From: Bradyrhizobium sp. sGM-13
GTDB lineage: Bacteria > Pseudomonadota > Alphaproteobacteria > Rhizobiales > Xanthobacteraceae
Length of the DNA: 64,000 nucleotides
Reading direction: 5' to 3'
Assembly (NCBI RefSeq): GCF_018398875.1
Contig: NZ_JAGWDK010000017.1
Location: 62,001-126,000, forward strand
Shown here: positions 25,726-35,105 of the stretch, piece after piece
How positions within the stretch are numbered: the stretch's first letter is position 1
Layout of the letters: each line of letters starts with the position of its first letter
Position numbers and translations under genes: made by a program
The notes under the pieces: model-generated
Told to the model about the DNA's origin: nothing
The model's input: the letters and a program-made list of their open reading frames with translations, nothing else
The model's database searches: none

Positions 25726-25979
25726 CACTGTCCACCGCTGCAGCATTGGATGGCGACACGTTCAAGAGGCTGCTCCGAACTGTGGCTCATTTTAGATCCC
25801 GGTCGATCGCTCGCCCCGTATCCCTGCAGCCAATGATTCCTAGGGAATTCGAGAGAAAACCGTCAATGGTAGAGGGAAGGAAGGATCTTGCCTCTCCAAA
25901 ATTGGAGAACTACGCACAAACGTTAGTCGTCGCGCAACCATCTCTGTCGCTAATTCCCATCGCAGCGTCCGGGGATTGC

Positions 25980-26180
25980 TCACGAAGGCTCCTGGTCCGA
26001 CGCGGGCAGATCCAGCAAACCAAACGGGATCCAGGCCAGAAAAGGCCAGAAGAAATAGAAGGATGCGACCGCTCGATAGGGCGCGGTCGAGTAAACTTCG
26101 TCGCGCGAAAGCTCAGCCGCAGCACGCTTGTTCATCCTGTAAGCAGTGAAGTCGATGATTGTTGCCGACGTGTCTGTCAC
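25980..26180 (-). CDS. Small membrane protein of unknown function
   Basis: A 66-aa frame starts with GTG after a GGAAG site. It has a polar N-terminus (IIDFTAYRMNKRAAAELSRD) and one hydrophobic helix (about 42-60, SFYFFWPFLAWIPFGLL). Short proteins with this N-terminal I-D-F-x-x-Y-R and C-terminal F-W-P-x-L-A-W pattern occur in Bradyrhizobium. No function is known to me. Confidence 0.55.
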   Translation of the reverse strand: MTDTSATIIDFTAYRMNKRAAAELSRDEVYSTAPYRAVASFYFFWPFLAWIPFGLLDLPASDQEPS

Positions 26181-26289
26181 TTGATGCTTCCATGCTACTC
26201 TAGCGTCACACCGAATTCTAATGAGAAGTTTGTCAACTCCGCTAATGCGCTTCTGCCGCGCGCCTGTCTCCCGCGACTCGGTGCCACAT

Positions 26290-26475
26290 TTAAGCCGCTC
26301 GCAACCAGCGAAGCCATTTGTGGTCGGCCTCCCGCCGCGCCTTGAAGTGGTCGACGCATTTGTTCGAACAAAGGGCCGTTCGCCAGCAGTAGTAGCGGAT
26401 CAGCCCGAACTTTCCGCCGCATATCGCACAGCACCTCACTGGACCGTAGTAGGGAATATGGGAGCTGTTGCGCAT
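26290..26475 (-). CDS. Small cysteine-rich (zinc-ribbon-like) protein
   Basis: The 61-aa frame has CCAICGGKFGL followed by CWRTALCSNKCVDHFKARRE, that is C-x2-C ... C-x3-C spacing typical of a small zinc ribbon, and a basic C-terminus (DHKWLRWLRAA). This type recurs in bradyrhizobia. The start follows no strong ribosome binding site. The zinc-ribbon assignment is inference from cysteine spacing. Confidence 0.6.
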   Translation of the reverse strand: MRNSSHIPYYGPVRCCAICGGKFGLIRYYCWRTALCSNKCVDHFKARREADHKWLRWLRAA

Positions 26476-26499
26476 TTTCGCCTCCTATCGGCGTTAGGT

Positions 26500-26825
26500 G
26501 GATAGCCCCTGCACTTTCTTCGCCTCAGCACCACGCCCGCACGTGAAATGCCGCGTCGGCGATGCCAAGTCTCGCGGTAGGTACGGGCGCTGGGGGCAAG
26601 AGTTTGACCCTGATGTGCGCCTCCCTGGTGAAGCGACGGCTCAATCGGCGTCCTTCGCTGAGATTTCCAATCTGTAACGAATATTTTCGTCTTGATTGAT
26701 GCAATGAGCGGAGCGTTGACGGTTAAATCCTGCGCTCGCACGCGTTTCTTCGACCGATTTCAACAGGCCTTGCTGATGGGGTGCGTGTGCTAGCACTCGC
26801 CCCGATCTCGTCGCTGCCACCTCGT
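26500..26825. other. Intergenic stretch
   Basis: No supported gene. A minus-strand frame (26436-26741) has no recognisable content. Confidence 0.35.
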
Positions 26826-26827
26826 GC

Positions 26828-26990
26828 TTTGCGGTGTCAAAGGCGGCAATCCGATTTTTATCTCCAGCTGCTCGAAATGCATGGTCACTGTGGGCTGGGT
26901 GAGATGCCGATTTTGCCGCTGCCTAGGCGAATCCGAGGTGTTCGCGCTCCTTAGAGAACGTGCGGAGACGTTTAATGGTGGCTACACGCA
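26828..26990 (-). pseudogene. LysR-type regulator fossil
   Basis: One minus-strand frame gives LTQPTVTMHFEQLEIKIGLP, the recognition part of a LysR helix-turn-helix, and another, just upstream, gives HLGFAQAAAKS. Both are typical of the first 50 residues of LysR regulators but they are in different frames. It lies immediately beyond the end of bioA. Confidence 0.4.
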
Positions 26991-27002
26991 CCAAGCGCGT
27001 CC

Positions 27003-28268
27003 TCAAGCCTGCGCATCGGCAGAATCCCTGATGGCGGCATAGATTTGGTCAAGATCTATCGCCGTGACGCAATAAGGCGGCATCACATAGATCGTGTTGC
27101 CGAGCGGCCGCAGCAGCAGATTGCGGGCTTTAAAGAAAGCCTGAAGCTTCGGACCGATGCCCGCGAGATAGCCCGCATCATTCGTTTTCAGATCGAGTGC
27201 TGTAATGGTACCAGTTTGACGGATGTTTGCAAAGCGAGGGTCGGCGCGGAATGGCTCAATTGCCTGCTCTTGCATCGTGGCGACCGATGCAACACGTTGG
27301 CGAGTTTCCTGATCTTGCCAGAGATCCAGGTTGGCCTTTGCGGCGGCGCAGGCTACAGGATTCGCGGTATATGAACTCGAATGAAAGAACGTACGCGTAC
27401 GATCTTTCGAATAGTGTGCGTCGAAAATATCTGCGCGGCAGAGTGTCACGGCGAGCGGAAGCGCCCCTCCCGTAAGTCCCTTCGAATAGCAGGCAATATC
27501 GGGCGTGACATTGGCCTGCTCACAGGCAAATAACGTTCCGGTGCGGCCCCAGCCCGTCATGACCTCGTCGGCAATGAACAGGACATCCGAGGCCTCGCAG
27601 ATCCGCTTCATCTCTCTTAGCACCCAGGCTGGGTACATCAGCATCCCGCCTGCCCCCAATATCAGAGGCTCCACAATAAAGGCGGCCGGCATTTCGTTTC
27701 GACATGCGGACTCGAGCGCGTCGAGCGTCGCCTGCTCACGACCTCCCGCGGGGAATGGGATTGAGGTGACGTCGAACAGCAGCGGCCCATACGCAGCGTT
27801 GAACACGCCTCGGGCACCGACCGACATCGCCCCAACCGTATCGCCGTGGTAGGAATCTTGCATCACGATGATGCGTATTCGCTGTTTGCCGATATTATGC
27901 CAGTAGCCGAGTGCCATTTTTAAGGCCACTTCCACACTGGCTGAGCCACTGTCGGAGAAGAAGACATGGTCGAGGCCGCGGGGTGCCAGTTTCAAGAGTA
28001 GCGCCGCAACCTCCTCGGCCGGATCGTGGGTATAGCCGGCGAAGATGATCTGGTTGAGCTTGCCTGCCTGTTCCCGGATGGCGCTCACGATATGTGGATG
28101 GCAATGACCATGCGTCACGACCCACCAGGATGAGATTGCATCGATGATGCGGCGACCATCGGCGGTGTGGAGATAGGCCCCTTCACCACGCACAACCTTT
28201 GTCATCTCGTTTTGAAGCGCGTGTTGCGTGAACGGATGCCAGATCGGCGACTTCGTCTTTGGCATCAT
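27003..28268 (-). CDS. bioA: BioA, adenosylmethionine-8-amino-7-oxononanoate aminotransferase
   Basis: The 421-aa class III aminotransferase shows the substrate loop HPFTQHA, SSWWVVTHGHCHP, the PLP aspartate in FIADEVMTGWGRTG and the PLP lysine in CYSKGLTGG. It transfers an amino group from S-adenosylmethionine to KAPA, giving DAPA in biotin synthesis. Its start overlaps the bioD stop by four bases. The frame is intact. Confidence 0.95.
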   Translation of the reverse strand: MMPKTKSPIWHPFTQHALQNEMTKVVRGEGAYLHTADGRRIIDAISSWWVVTHGHCHPHIVSAIREQAGKLNQIIFAGYTHDPAEEVAALLLKLAPRGLDHVFFSDSGSASVEVALKMALGYWHNIGKQRIRIIVMQDSYHGDTVGAMSVGARGVFNAAYGPLLFDVTSIPFPAGGREQATLDALESACRNEMPAAFIVEPLILGAGGMLMYPAWVLREMKRICEASDVLFIADEVMTGWGRTGTLFACEQANVTPDIACYSKGLTGGALPLAVTLCRADIFDAHYSKDRTRTFFHSSSYTANPVACAAAKANLDLWQDQETRQRVASVATMQEQAIEPFRADPRFANIRQTGTITALDLKTNDAGYLAGIGPKLQAFFKARNLLLRPLGNTIYVMPPYCVTAIDLDQIYAAIRDSADAQA

Positions 28269-28897
28269 GGCTTGAAATCATCACCGCGGAATGAGGCTTT
28301 GAACGCGGCCTGCAGCGTGTCTGCCGTGAGAGGAGAAAGCCAGGGCAATCGCCCTAACCAACGCACCCGCCCGATCTCGCAAATTGCGCTCTCAGTCTCA
28401 GAATTTCTCTCGCCAATGAACGCAATCCCAAGAAGCTCGATCTGGCGCTTTCGCAGAGCCTCTATCGACAGCAGCGAGTGATTAATGGTGCCCAGCGCTG
28501 TTCTTGCGCAAAGCACGACTGGAAGCCGCCATCGCTCAAAGACGTCAGCATAAACTGCGCCGAGACTCAGCGGCACCATCAGCCCGCCGGCACCCTCGAT
28601 CACTAGCGGTCGTTCCCCGGTATCCGGCACATCCAGCGAATCCGCGTCAATGCGAACTCCATCAATTTCGGCGGAATGATAGGGCGAAGCGGGCGTTCGA
28701 AGGCGGTAAAGCTCCGGCACGATGCGATCGGCTGAAAGGCTGCCCAGCCGTGCGACGAGCTCCGTATCGGTCTCCCCTTCGAGGCCGGCCTGAATCGGTT
28801 TCCAATAGTTCGCGCCGAGGAGATCGGCGAGTCCCGCAGAAAAAACCGTTTTTCCGATCCCGGTATCTGTGCCTGTTACCACGATCCGCTGACTCAT
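28265..28897 (-). CDS. bioD: BioD, dethiobiotin synthetase
   Basis: The 210-aa protein starts MSQRIVVTGTDTGIGKTVFS, the P-loop of BioD, with the KPIQAG substrate motif and EGAGGLMVPL. It closes the ureido ring of dethiobiotin from DAPA, CO2 and ATP. Overlaps of four bases with bioF and bioA show a coupled operon. Confidence 0.94.
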   Translation of the reverse strand: MSQRIVVTGTDTGIGKTVFSAGLADLLGANYWKPIQAGLEGETDTELVARLGSLSADRIVPELYRLRTPASPYHSAEIDGVRIDADSLDVPDTGERPLVIEGAGGLMVPLSLGAVYADVFERWRLPVVLCARTALGTINHSLLSIEALRKRQIELLGIAFIGERNSETESAICEIGRVRWLGRLPWLSPLTADTLQAAFKASFRGDDFKP

Positions 28898-30048
28898 CGA
28901 GATTCACCTCTCGTCTCCTCCATGAGAGCATCGAGCATCGCGCGCACGTCGTCCTCCACAACGTTGAGTGTCAGTGAAATTCGCAAACGGGCTGTGCCCG
29001 CCGGCACAGTTGGCGGCCGGATTCCGCGGATATCGAAGCCGCGAGCCTGCAGCCTCGATGCAAGCCGCATCGCACGCGAGTTGTCGCCAACAATATAGGG
29101 CACGATCTGCGAGTCCGAAGTATTTCGCAAACCGCGCACGCCGATCTCCCGATGCGTGAATGCGACCAGGTTGGCCAAACGTTGCTGACGCTCGGGTTCC
29201 TGCTGCAGGATCAAGATTGCCTCGCGCACGGCGACAGCCGTCAAGGGTGATGGCGCCGTGGCGTAGATAAACGGACGGCAGCGATTGATCATAAAGTCGC
29301 GCAGCACGCCGGAGGCAGTGACAAGCGCGCCGGCCGTACCCAGCGCCTTGCCGCAGGTATGAACGACCAAGAGATTTTCGCGCCTTTCATGGGGCGCGGT
29401 GAGTCCTCGTCCCTGCTCGCCGTAAACGCCTGTGGCATGAGCCTCATCCACCATCAGGAATGCATCGTGCCGGTCCGCAATCGCGACCAGCTCTTCGAGC
29501 GGCGCGAAATCGCCATCCATGCTGTAGAGACTTTCGACCACGATCCAGACGCGGCCCACTCCGCCTTTGGCCCGCCAGTCAAGAATTGTGTTTTCGATCG
29601 ACTGGAGGTCATTATGGGCGCTTATCCGAAAGTCGGCCCGGCCAGCTCGCGCTCCTTCATGAATACTCGCGTGCACGAGCGAATCGAGGACAAGCAAATC
29701 GCCCCGCTGCGGCAGCGTTGTTAGGATAGCAAAGTTTGCGACATAACCGCCGCTAAAGAAAAGCGCCGTCTCTGCCCCAAAGAACCTGGCAGCGGCTGCT
29801 TCGAGAACTTCGTGCTCCTCGCAATTGCCGCGGAGAAGCCGCGACCCGCCAGCGCCGATTGGTGTGCCGGCCTGGAGAGCGGCCATGAGAGCCTTTTTCA
29901 TACGCGGCGCGCTCGCGAGCGCCAGATAATCGTTCGATGCGAAATCAATTCCCGCGCGCGGCCTGAGACTCCGCAGGCGATTGTCGTGTTTCAGGGCATG
30001 CAAGGCCGCGACATAATCGGCAACTTTGGCCGCGTGGTTTGCGTTCAT
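28894..30048 (-). CDS. bioF: BioF, 8-amino-7-oxononanoate synthase
   Basis: The 384-aa alpha-oxoamine synthase has FASNDYLALA, GSGGSRL-type GAGGSRLLRGN, the PLP motif DEAHATGVYG and the PLP lysine in HTCGKALGTAGA. It condenses pimeloyl thioester with alanine. It lies 81 bases after panD and overlaps bioD. Confidence 0.95.
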   Translation of the reverse strand: MNANHAAKVADYVAALHALKHDNRLRSLRPRAGIDFASNDYLALASAPRMKKALMAALQAGTPIGAGGSRLLRGNCEEHEVLEAAAARFFGAETALFFSGGYVANFAILTTLPQRGDLLVLDSLVHASIHEGARAGRADFRISAHNDLQSIENTILDWRAKGGVGRVWIVVESLYSMDGDFAPLEELVAIADRHDAFLMVDEAHATGVYGEQGRGLTAPHERRENLLVVHTCGKALGTAGALVTASGVLRDFMINRCRPFIYATAPSPLTAVAVREAILILQQEPERQQRLANLVAFTHREIGVRGLRNTSDSQIVPYIVGDNSRAMRLASRLQARGFDIRGIRPPTVPAGTARLRISLTLNVVEDDVRAMLDALMEETRGESR

Positions 30049-30129
30049 TCTTCACTCCAGGATCACGATCCATCGCGCAAGAATTCCATTGGCCGCTAAG
30101 AACAACTGCTTCAGCAGCGACCTTAGCTT

Positions 30130-30483
30130 TCAACGTGACAAGATGCGATTTTCTCCGTCGACCAGCACAACACGCGGCCTGAAGATTTTTGCTTCCGCCT
30201 CATCAAAGGAGGCATATGCAACGATAATAATTTTGTCTCCGGGCATCGCGAGCCGCGCAGCCGCACCGTTCAAATCTATGGCGCCAGACCCGCGGGGCGC
30301 TTCCATCACCTCGGTGGCGAAACTCGCTCCGGTTTCGATGTTGTAGATTTCGACGCGCTCGTTGATCAGGAATCCCGCCGCGTCCAGCAGCGCCCGATCA
30401 ATCGAAATCGAACCTTCAAGGTACAGATCGGCTTCGGTTACCGAGGCGCGATGGATTTTGCCTTTCATCAACGTAATCTGCAT
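30130..30483 (-). CDS. panD: PanD, aspartate 1-decarboxylase
   Basis: The 117-aa proenzyme has the start MKGKIHRASVTEADLYLEGS and the self-cleavage site Gly-Ser in EGSISID. The new Ser becomes the pyruvoyl group. It makes beta-alanine for pantothenate. It sits between bioB (51 bases away) and bioF, a mix of vitamin pathways in one operon. The second half (AAARLAMPGDKIIIVAYASF) is complete. Confidence 0.93.
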   Translation of the reverse strand: MQITLMKGKIHRASVTEADLYLEGSISIDRALLDAAGFLINERVEIYNIETGASFATEVMEAPRGSGAIDLNGAAARLAMPGDKIIIVAYASFDEAEAKIFRPRVVLVDGENRILSR

Positions 30484-30533
30484 TTCTCACCTAAGCCGGA
30501 GTTTGCGCATAGCGCCCGTTTAGCTGTTTTCAA

Positions 30534-31529
30534 TCAGGCAAGCCCGGACGTGATGCCGAGCCGGTGCAACAAACTCGCGTCGCGGTCGCGCTGCGGGTTC
30601 TTGGTGGTCAACAGTACATCGCCGATAAAGATCGAATTTGCGCCGGCCAAAAAGCACAGCGCCTGCAATTCGTCGGTCATGTACTGCCGTCCGGCGGATA
30701 ACCGCACCACGCTCTTCGGCATCATGATTCGGGCCGTCGCTATCAGGCGCACCAGCGCGATCGGATTGGGGCGCTCCGCGGTGTCATAGACCGGTACGCC
30801 CGTGACCTCGTTCCATAGATTGATTGGCACGCTTTGCGGATGGCTCGGCAGATTGGCGAGCAGGACGAGCATGCCGAGCCGGTCCTCGAGGCGCTCGCCC
30901 ATGCCGATAATGCCGCCACTGCACACCTTGATGCCGGCATCGCGGACGTGCGCAAGTGTGTCGACGCGGTCCTGCAGGGTGCGGGTGGTGATGATTTTGT
31001 CGTAGAACTCCGGCGAGGTGTCAACGTTGTGATTGTAGAAGTCGAGACCGGCCTCAGAGAGCCGTGCGGCCTGCTTAGGCGTCAGCATGCCGAGCGTGAC
31101 GCAGGTTTCCATGCCAAGCCCTTTAACCGCGGTGACCATGTCGCAGATCTGATCGAGATCGCGATCTTTTGGACCGCGCCAGGCGGCGGCCATGCAGAAG
31201 CGAGTCGCGCCGGCATCCTTGGCGCGCTGCGCAGTGACGACCACATCGGCGCGATCCATCAGGCGGGTGGCTTTCAGGCTGGTGTCGTAGTGCGCGCTCT
31301 GCGCGCAGTAGCCGCAGTCTTCCGGACAACCGCCGGTCTTGATGCTGAGCAGGCTTGCTGTTTCGACGCGGTTTGGATCGAAGTTATCGCGATGAATGCT
31401 CTGCGCCTGAAACATCAGGTCGGCAAACGGCAGGCCATAAAGCGCGCCGGCCTCGGCTCGCCCCCAGTCACTTCGGACCGGCACGCCGTTGCCCCTGTCA
31501 TTCCCTTCTACTCCCACGACAGCAACCAT
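30534..31529 (-). CDS. bioB: BioB, biotin synthase
   Basis: The frame runs from 31640, but the ATG at 31529 follows a GGGAAGG site and gives 331 aa. The radical-SAM motif is GGCPEDCGYCAQS (C-x3-C-x2-C), with the 2Fe-2S ligands in conserved positions (CMAAAWRGP, CVTLGML) and NHNVDTSPEFY. It inserts sulfur into dethiobiotin. It is the first gene of the bio operon, with a BioR-like operator at 31552-31561 just upstream. Confidence 0.95.
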   Translation of the reverse strand: MVAVVGVEGNDRGNGVPVRSDWGRAEAGALYGLPFADLMFQAQSIHRDNFDPNRVETASLLSIKTGGCPEDCGYCAQSAHYDTSLKATRLMDRADVVVTAQRAKDAGATRFCMAAAWRGPKDRDLDQICDMVTAVKGLGMETCVTLGMLTPKQAARLSEAGLDFYNHNVDTSPEFYDKIITTRTLQDRVDTLAHVRDAGIKVCSGGIIGMGERLEDRLGMLVLLANLPSHPQSVPINLWNEVTGVPVYDTAERPNPIALVRLIATARIMMPKSVVRLSAGRQYMTDELQALCFLAGANSIFIGDVLLTTKNPQRDRDASLLHRLGITSGLA

Positions 31530-31551
31530 ACAACTTGCCTTCCCAATTTTT

Positions 31552-31561
31552 AATAGATAAG
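31552..31561 (-). promoter_or_regulatory. BioR-like operator before bioB
   Basis: TAATAGATAA matches nine of ten positions of TTATAGATAA, the BioR site of alphaproteobacteria. It lies 22 bases before the bioB start. Confidence 0.65.
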
Positions 31562-31743
31562 GACGTCGATTATTTATTATGTGTGCCCGTCCGTTGGACC
31601 CTTCTATGCGTTCTCCAAGACGAACATAAAGATGTGTCAACGCTCAAAGGCCCCGGAAATCTGCCCGGATTGCAGAAAATCTGCAAAAAGAGGCCATTCT
31701 CGATTGCTACGGCCGAGTCGTCGCGCACGGCCGGCGCATAATT

Positions 31744-31753
31744 TGATAGATAA
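31744..31753 (+). promoter_or_regulatory. BioR-like operator before bioR
   Basis: TGATAGATAA also matches nine of ten positions of the BioR site. It ends three bases before the first possible bioR start, which suggests autorepression. Confidence 0.6.
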
Positions 31754-31756
31754 TCT

Positions 31757-32392
31757 ATGACGGACGACGAGAACACGACGATGGCGGGTCGCATTGCAGC
31801 GGCAATCGCTGCGCGCATTGTCAGCGGCGCGCTGCAACCAGACGCCCCACTCCGGCAGGATCATGTCGCGCGAGAATTCAACTCCAGCCACGTCCCGGTG
31901 CGCGAGGCGTTTCGGCAACTTCAGGCCCAACAGCTTGTCGTCGGCGTGCCCCGTCGCGGTATGCGGGTTGCTCCGCTCGATACCAATTCGGTGAAGGAGA
32001 TCGCCGAGATGCGTGCCGCGCTCGAAGTGGTCGCGTTGCGCAATGCGGCGCCAAAGCTCACCTCTAGACATTTGGCACGGATCGAGCTTGCCCTGATTGA
32101 AGGAGACAATGCCCAAACGATTCAGGACTTTGAAATGGCCAACCGCGCCTTTCACCACGCGCTGGTGGCGCCCTGCGCGATGCCGCGCCTGCTCGCGAGC
32201 CTCGACGGACTACAGCTTGCAAATTCACGAGTCGTGTTCGCGGTGGCGCGCAGTAGCGGCTGGCGACCGCGGTCCAATCAGGATCACCGCCTGATTCTGC
32301 AAGCCCTGCGAGCGCGCAACACCGACCAGGCCTGTAGTCTGCTCGCGCGCCACATTCAAACGATTGAGCGCCTCGCCCTTCCCGCGTCCTGA
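31757..32392 (+). CDS. bioR: BioR, GntR-family biotin repressor
   Basis: The 211-aa protein has an N-terminal winged helix-turn-helix (about 10-75; LRQDHVAREFNSSHVPVREAF) and a helical FCD effector domain with metal-ligand-type residues (MANRAFHHAL, DHRLILQALRARNTDQA). Divergent position from bioB and two BioR-like sites between them identify it as BioR. The operator nearly touches the ATG at 31757, so the mRNA may be leaderless, or the start may be the ATG at 31781. Confidence 0.88.
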   Translation: MTDDENTTMAGRIAAAIAARIVSGALQPDAPLRQDHVAREFNSSHVPVREAFRQLQAQQLVVGVPRRGMRVAPLDTNSVKEIAEMRAALEVVALRNAAPKLTSRHLARIELALIEGDNAQTIQDFEMANRAFHHALVAPCAMPRLLASLDGLQLANSRVVFAVARSSGWRPRSNQDHRLILQALRARNTDQACSLLARHIQTIERLALPAS

Positions 32393-32563
32393 CCAGGAAT
32401 GAGATCTGGCGAGTTGCGTTGCCGACCGCGGGCGAAGCGCAAGAGCGTCAAACCTTCGACCGTTTTGCCGCGCGAGGCGGCTTGCGGCCGCCCGCCGTTG
32501 CAGCGGGCTCGTTCCTAAGCTAGTTATGCGACCTCCTTGCGACATCACTCCTTAAGGCCATCC

Positions 32564-32923
32564 ATGATTCGTCACATCGTCTTGTTCAGCGCCAAAGATC
32601 GGGCCCATATCGACCAAATCATCGAGGGCCTTTCGCTTCTCACCACAATCCCGCATGCACGCCGGCTCGAGGTTGCGCGCAACCGCAAGACCGACCAGCT
32701 TGGCAACGAGATCGACGTGGTGGTTTATGGTGAGTTCGACAACGAGACGGAGCTCGCAGCATACAAAGCGCACGATCTCTACCAGGAATCGATCAGGCGG
32801 GTACGATCCCTCCGGGAGCTGCGGTTCGCGGCCGACTATAATGTAGCCACAGATGCGCGGTTCGCCTCGACGGCAGCGGTAAGCCAAGGTAGTGGGCGCT
32901 TCGGGTCCACCGGCGGGGGTTAA
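32564..32923 (+). CDS. Dabb (stress-responsive alpha/beta barrel) family protein
   Basis: From the ATG at 32564 (preceded by TAAGG) the protein is 119 aa. MIRHIVLFSAKDRAHIDQII and EIDVVVYGEFDNETELAAYK are typical of the Dabb ferredoxin-like barrel; the C-terminal 25 residues are low-complexity. Dabb proteins include small cyclases and stress proteins. The substrate is unknown. It precedes pabBA on the same strand by about 100 bases. Confidence 0.75.
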   Translation: MIRHIVLFSAKDRAHIDQIIEGLSLLTTIPHARRLEVARNRKTDQLGNEIDVVVYGEFDNETELAAYKAHDLYQESIRRVRSLRELRFAADYNVATDARFASTAAVSQGSGRFGSTGGG

Positions 32924-33025
32924 CCTGGCAATCGATCTCAAGACCTTGCGGAGCCAGACGAGCGTCGCTCTCGTCGGGGTGGGGATTCGTAATCGGAGCG
33001 CGTCTCACCAGCACGCCAATCGTCG

Positions 33026-34432
33026 GTGAGTGACAAGGCGATGCACGTCCGCGAACTGCAGTGGATTGAGCCTGTCACCGCGATGCGCTGTCTCGCGCAT
33101 CGCCCGCACCTGACGTTCCTCGATAGCGCTGCACCGCAGCTGCTCGGGCGCTACTCCTATATGGCCTGCGACCCCTTCAGCACCTATATGGTCGCGGACG
33201 GACAGGCGAGTTGCAACGGAGAGACTCTTGCGGGCAATCCGTGGCGAGCTCTTCGCACCCTGCTCGCCAGGTACCGCGAAGAGCATCGTCCCGATCTGCC
33301 GCCGTTCCAGGGTGGTGCGGCCGGCTTCTTTGCTTATGATCTGAACAGGACACTGGAGCGACTGCCCGCGCCGGCAATTTCCGGTCAGAGGTTGCCGCAA
33401 TCCATCCTGCATTTCTATGATGTGGTCATCAGCTTCGACCACCGTGACGAAAAATGCTGGCTCGTCTCGACCGGATGGCCGGAGCAGGATCTCGCACGAC
33501 GGCGCGAGCGTGCGCGCCGTCGGGCCGATGAGTTTGCAGCGCGGCTCGCCGGCCCAAGGGCGCCGCGGAATGACCTCCCCGCCACAGCGGGCGCATGGCA
33601 TTCGAACTTCAGCCGTGAGGGCTACATTGCGGCGGTGCAGCGCGTCATCGACTTGATTCTGGCTGGCGACATCTTCCAAGCGAACATTGCGCAGCGCTTC
33701 AGCGCCCGCCTGTCGAGCTCATTTGATCCGCTGGCTTTCTATTGTCGGCTGCGGTCGTTGAACCCGGCCCCCTTTGCGGCCCTCCTGCGCTATGGCAGGC
33801 TGACCATTGCCTCGAGCTCGCCAGAACGATTCCTCAAACTTAATGGACGGCAGGTCGAAACGCGCCCGATCAAGGGCACGATCGCGCGCTCCGCTGATTC
33901 CAAGGACGACCGGCGCCGCGCTGAACTCCTCCTCGCGTCCGAAAAGGACCGTGCCGAGAACACGATGATCGTCGACCTCCTGCGCAACGATCTGTCACGT
34001 GTTTGCACGCCGCAGTCGGTCGAGGTTCCAGCGCTGTGTGCCCTGGAATCCTATGCCTCAGTGCACCACCTCGTGTCGACCGTGACGGGTGAACTTGCCG
34101 GAGATGAAGACGCCGTCACCTTACTGCGAGCGTGCTTTCCCGGCGGCTCCATCACCGGGGCGCCCAAGGTGCGATCGATGGAAATTATTGCGGAGATCGA
34201 GCGGGTGGCGCGAGAGGTCTATTGCGGGGCGATCGGCTTTATCGGCTTCAACGGGCACATGGATACGAACATTGCGATCCGCACGGTCACATTCGACGAT
34301 GACTTGGCTGTGTTTTATGCAGGGAGCGGGATCACGGCGATGTCGGATCCAGAGGCCGAATACGAGGAGACGCTCGCCAAGGCGCAGCGAATCTTTGACG
34401 CATTTCGTGCTGGGAGCTGTGGTGCATTTTGA
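33026..34432 (+). CDS. pabB: PabB-type aminodeoxychorismate synthase component I
   Basis: The 468-aa chorismate-binding enzyme starts with GTG (or ATG at 33041). It has the PIKGT motif, whose lysine is the PabB hallmark as opposed to the Ala of TrpE anthranilate synthase, and the magnesium and chorismate sites DLLRNDLSRV, FPGGSITGAPK and YCGAIGFIGFNG. It makes 4-amino-4-deoxychorismate for folate. It overlaps the glutaminase subunit gene by four bases. Confidence 0.88.
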   Translation: MSDKAMHVRELQWIEPVTAMRCLAHRPHLTFLDSAAPQLLGRYSYMACDPFSTYMVADGQASCNGETLAGNPWRALRTLLARYREEHRPDLPPFQGGAAGFFAYDLNRTLERLPAPAISGQRLPQSILHFYDVVISFDHRDEKCWLVSTGWPEQDLARRRERARRRADEFAARLAGPRAPRNDLPATAGAWHSNFSREGYIAAVQRVIDLILAGDIFQANIAQRFSARLSSSFDPLAFYCRLRSLNPAPFAALLRYGRLTIASSSPERFLKLNGRQVETRPIKGTIARSADSKDDRRRAELLLASEKDRAENTMIVDLLRNDLSRVCTPQSVEVPALCALESYASVHHLVSTVTGELAGDEDAVTLLRACFPGGSITGAPKVRSMEIIAEIERVAREVYCGAIGFIGFNGHMDTNIAIRTVTFDDDLAVFYAGSGITAMSDPEAEYEETLAKAQRIFDAFRAGSCGAF

Positions 34433-35013
34433 TTGTCATCATCGACAACTACGACTCCTTTGTCTTCAACATTGCCCGCTATTTCCGCAAGCTAGGTGCA
34501 GCAACGGCAGTGATACGGAACGACGCCGTCAGCGTCAGCGACCTTACCGGCCTCAAGCCGCGCGCCGTGGTCCTCTCCCCTGGTCCCTGCACACCACTTC
34601 AGGCCGGAATCTCGACCGCCGTCATCCGCGAACTGTCAGGTCGCGTCCCAATTCTGGGCATCTGCCTCGGACACCAGTGCATTGGGAGCGCGTTCGGCGG
34701 ACGCGTGGCGCGTGCACGTCGTCCCATGCACGGCCGGTCCTCATACGTAGCCCATGACGGCCGCGGACTGTTCAAGGACCTTTCGTCCCCACTCTGCGTT
34801 GGACGCTACCATTCGCTTGTTGTTGAGCTCGACGGGTCATGCGCACCGCAACTCGCAGTGACAGCGCGTTCGGACGAAGGCGAGATCATGGCCCTCGCAC
34901 ATCGCTCTCACCCGACCTATGGCGTGCAGTTCCACCCGGAATCGATACTCACTCAACAAGGGCAGCTGCTACTGATGAACTTCTTGCGACTCGCAGAGAC
35001 TCGTAGATCGTAA
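34429..35013 (+). CDS. pabA: PabA/TrpG-type glutamine amidotransferase
   Basis: The 194-aa class I glutaminase starts with TTG overlapping the pabB stop. The catalytic triad is visible: Cys79 in GICLGHQ, and His169 and Glu171 in VQFHPES. It supplies ammonia to PabB. The coupling to pabB supports aminodeoxychorismate rather than anthranilate synthesis. It is the last gene of the vitamin block before the IS debris. Confidence 0.88.
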   Translation: MIVIIDNYDSFVFNIARYFRKLGAATAVIRNDAVSVSDLTGLKPRAVVLSPGPCTPLQAGISTAVIRELSGRVPILGICLGHQCIGSAFGGRVARARRPMHGRSSYVAHDGRGLFKDLSSPLCVGRYHSLVVELDGSCAPQLAVTARSDEGEIMALAHRSHPTYGVQFHPESILTQQGQLLLMNFLRLAETRRS

Positions 35014-35105
35014 GGATATCGGAGAGCGTGTCGCACAATTGCCAGCTGGACGCACGGAAGCGAATTCGTCAGCTTCTGCGGGTTTGATAGGTACTAAGCA
35101 GATGG

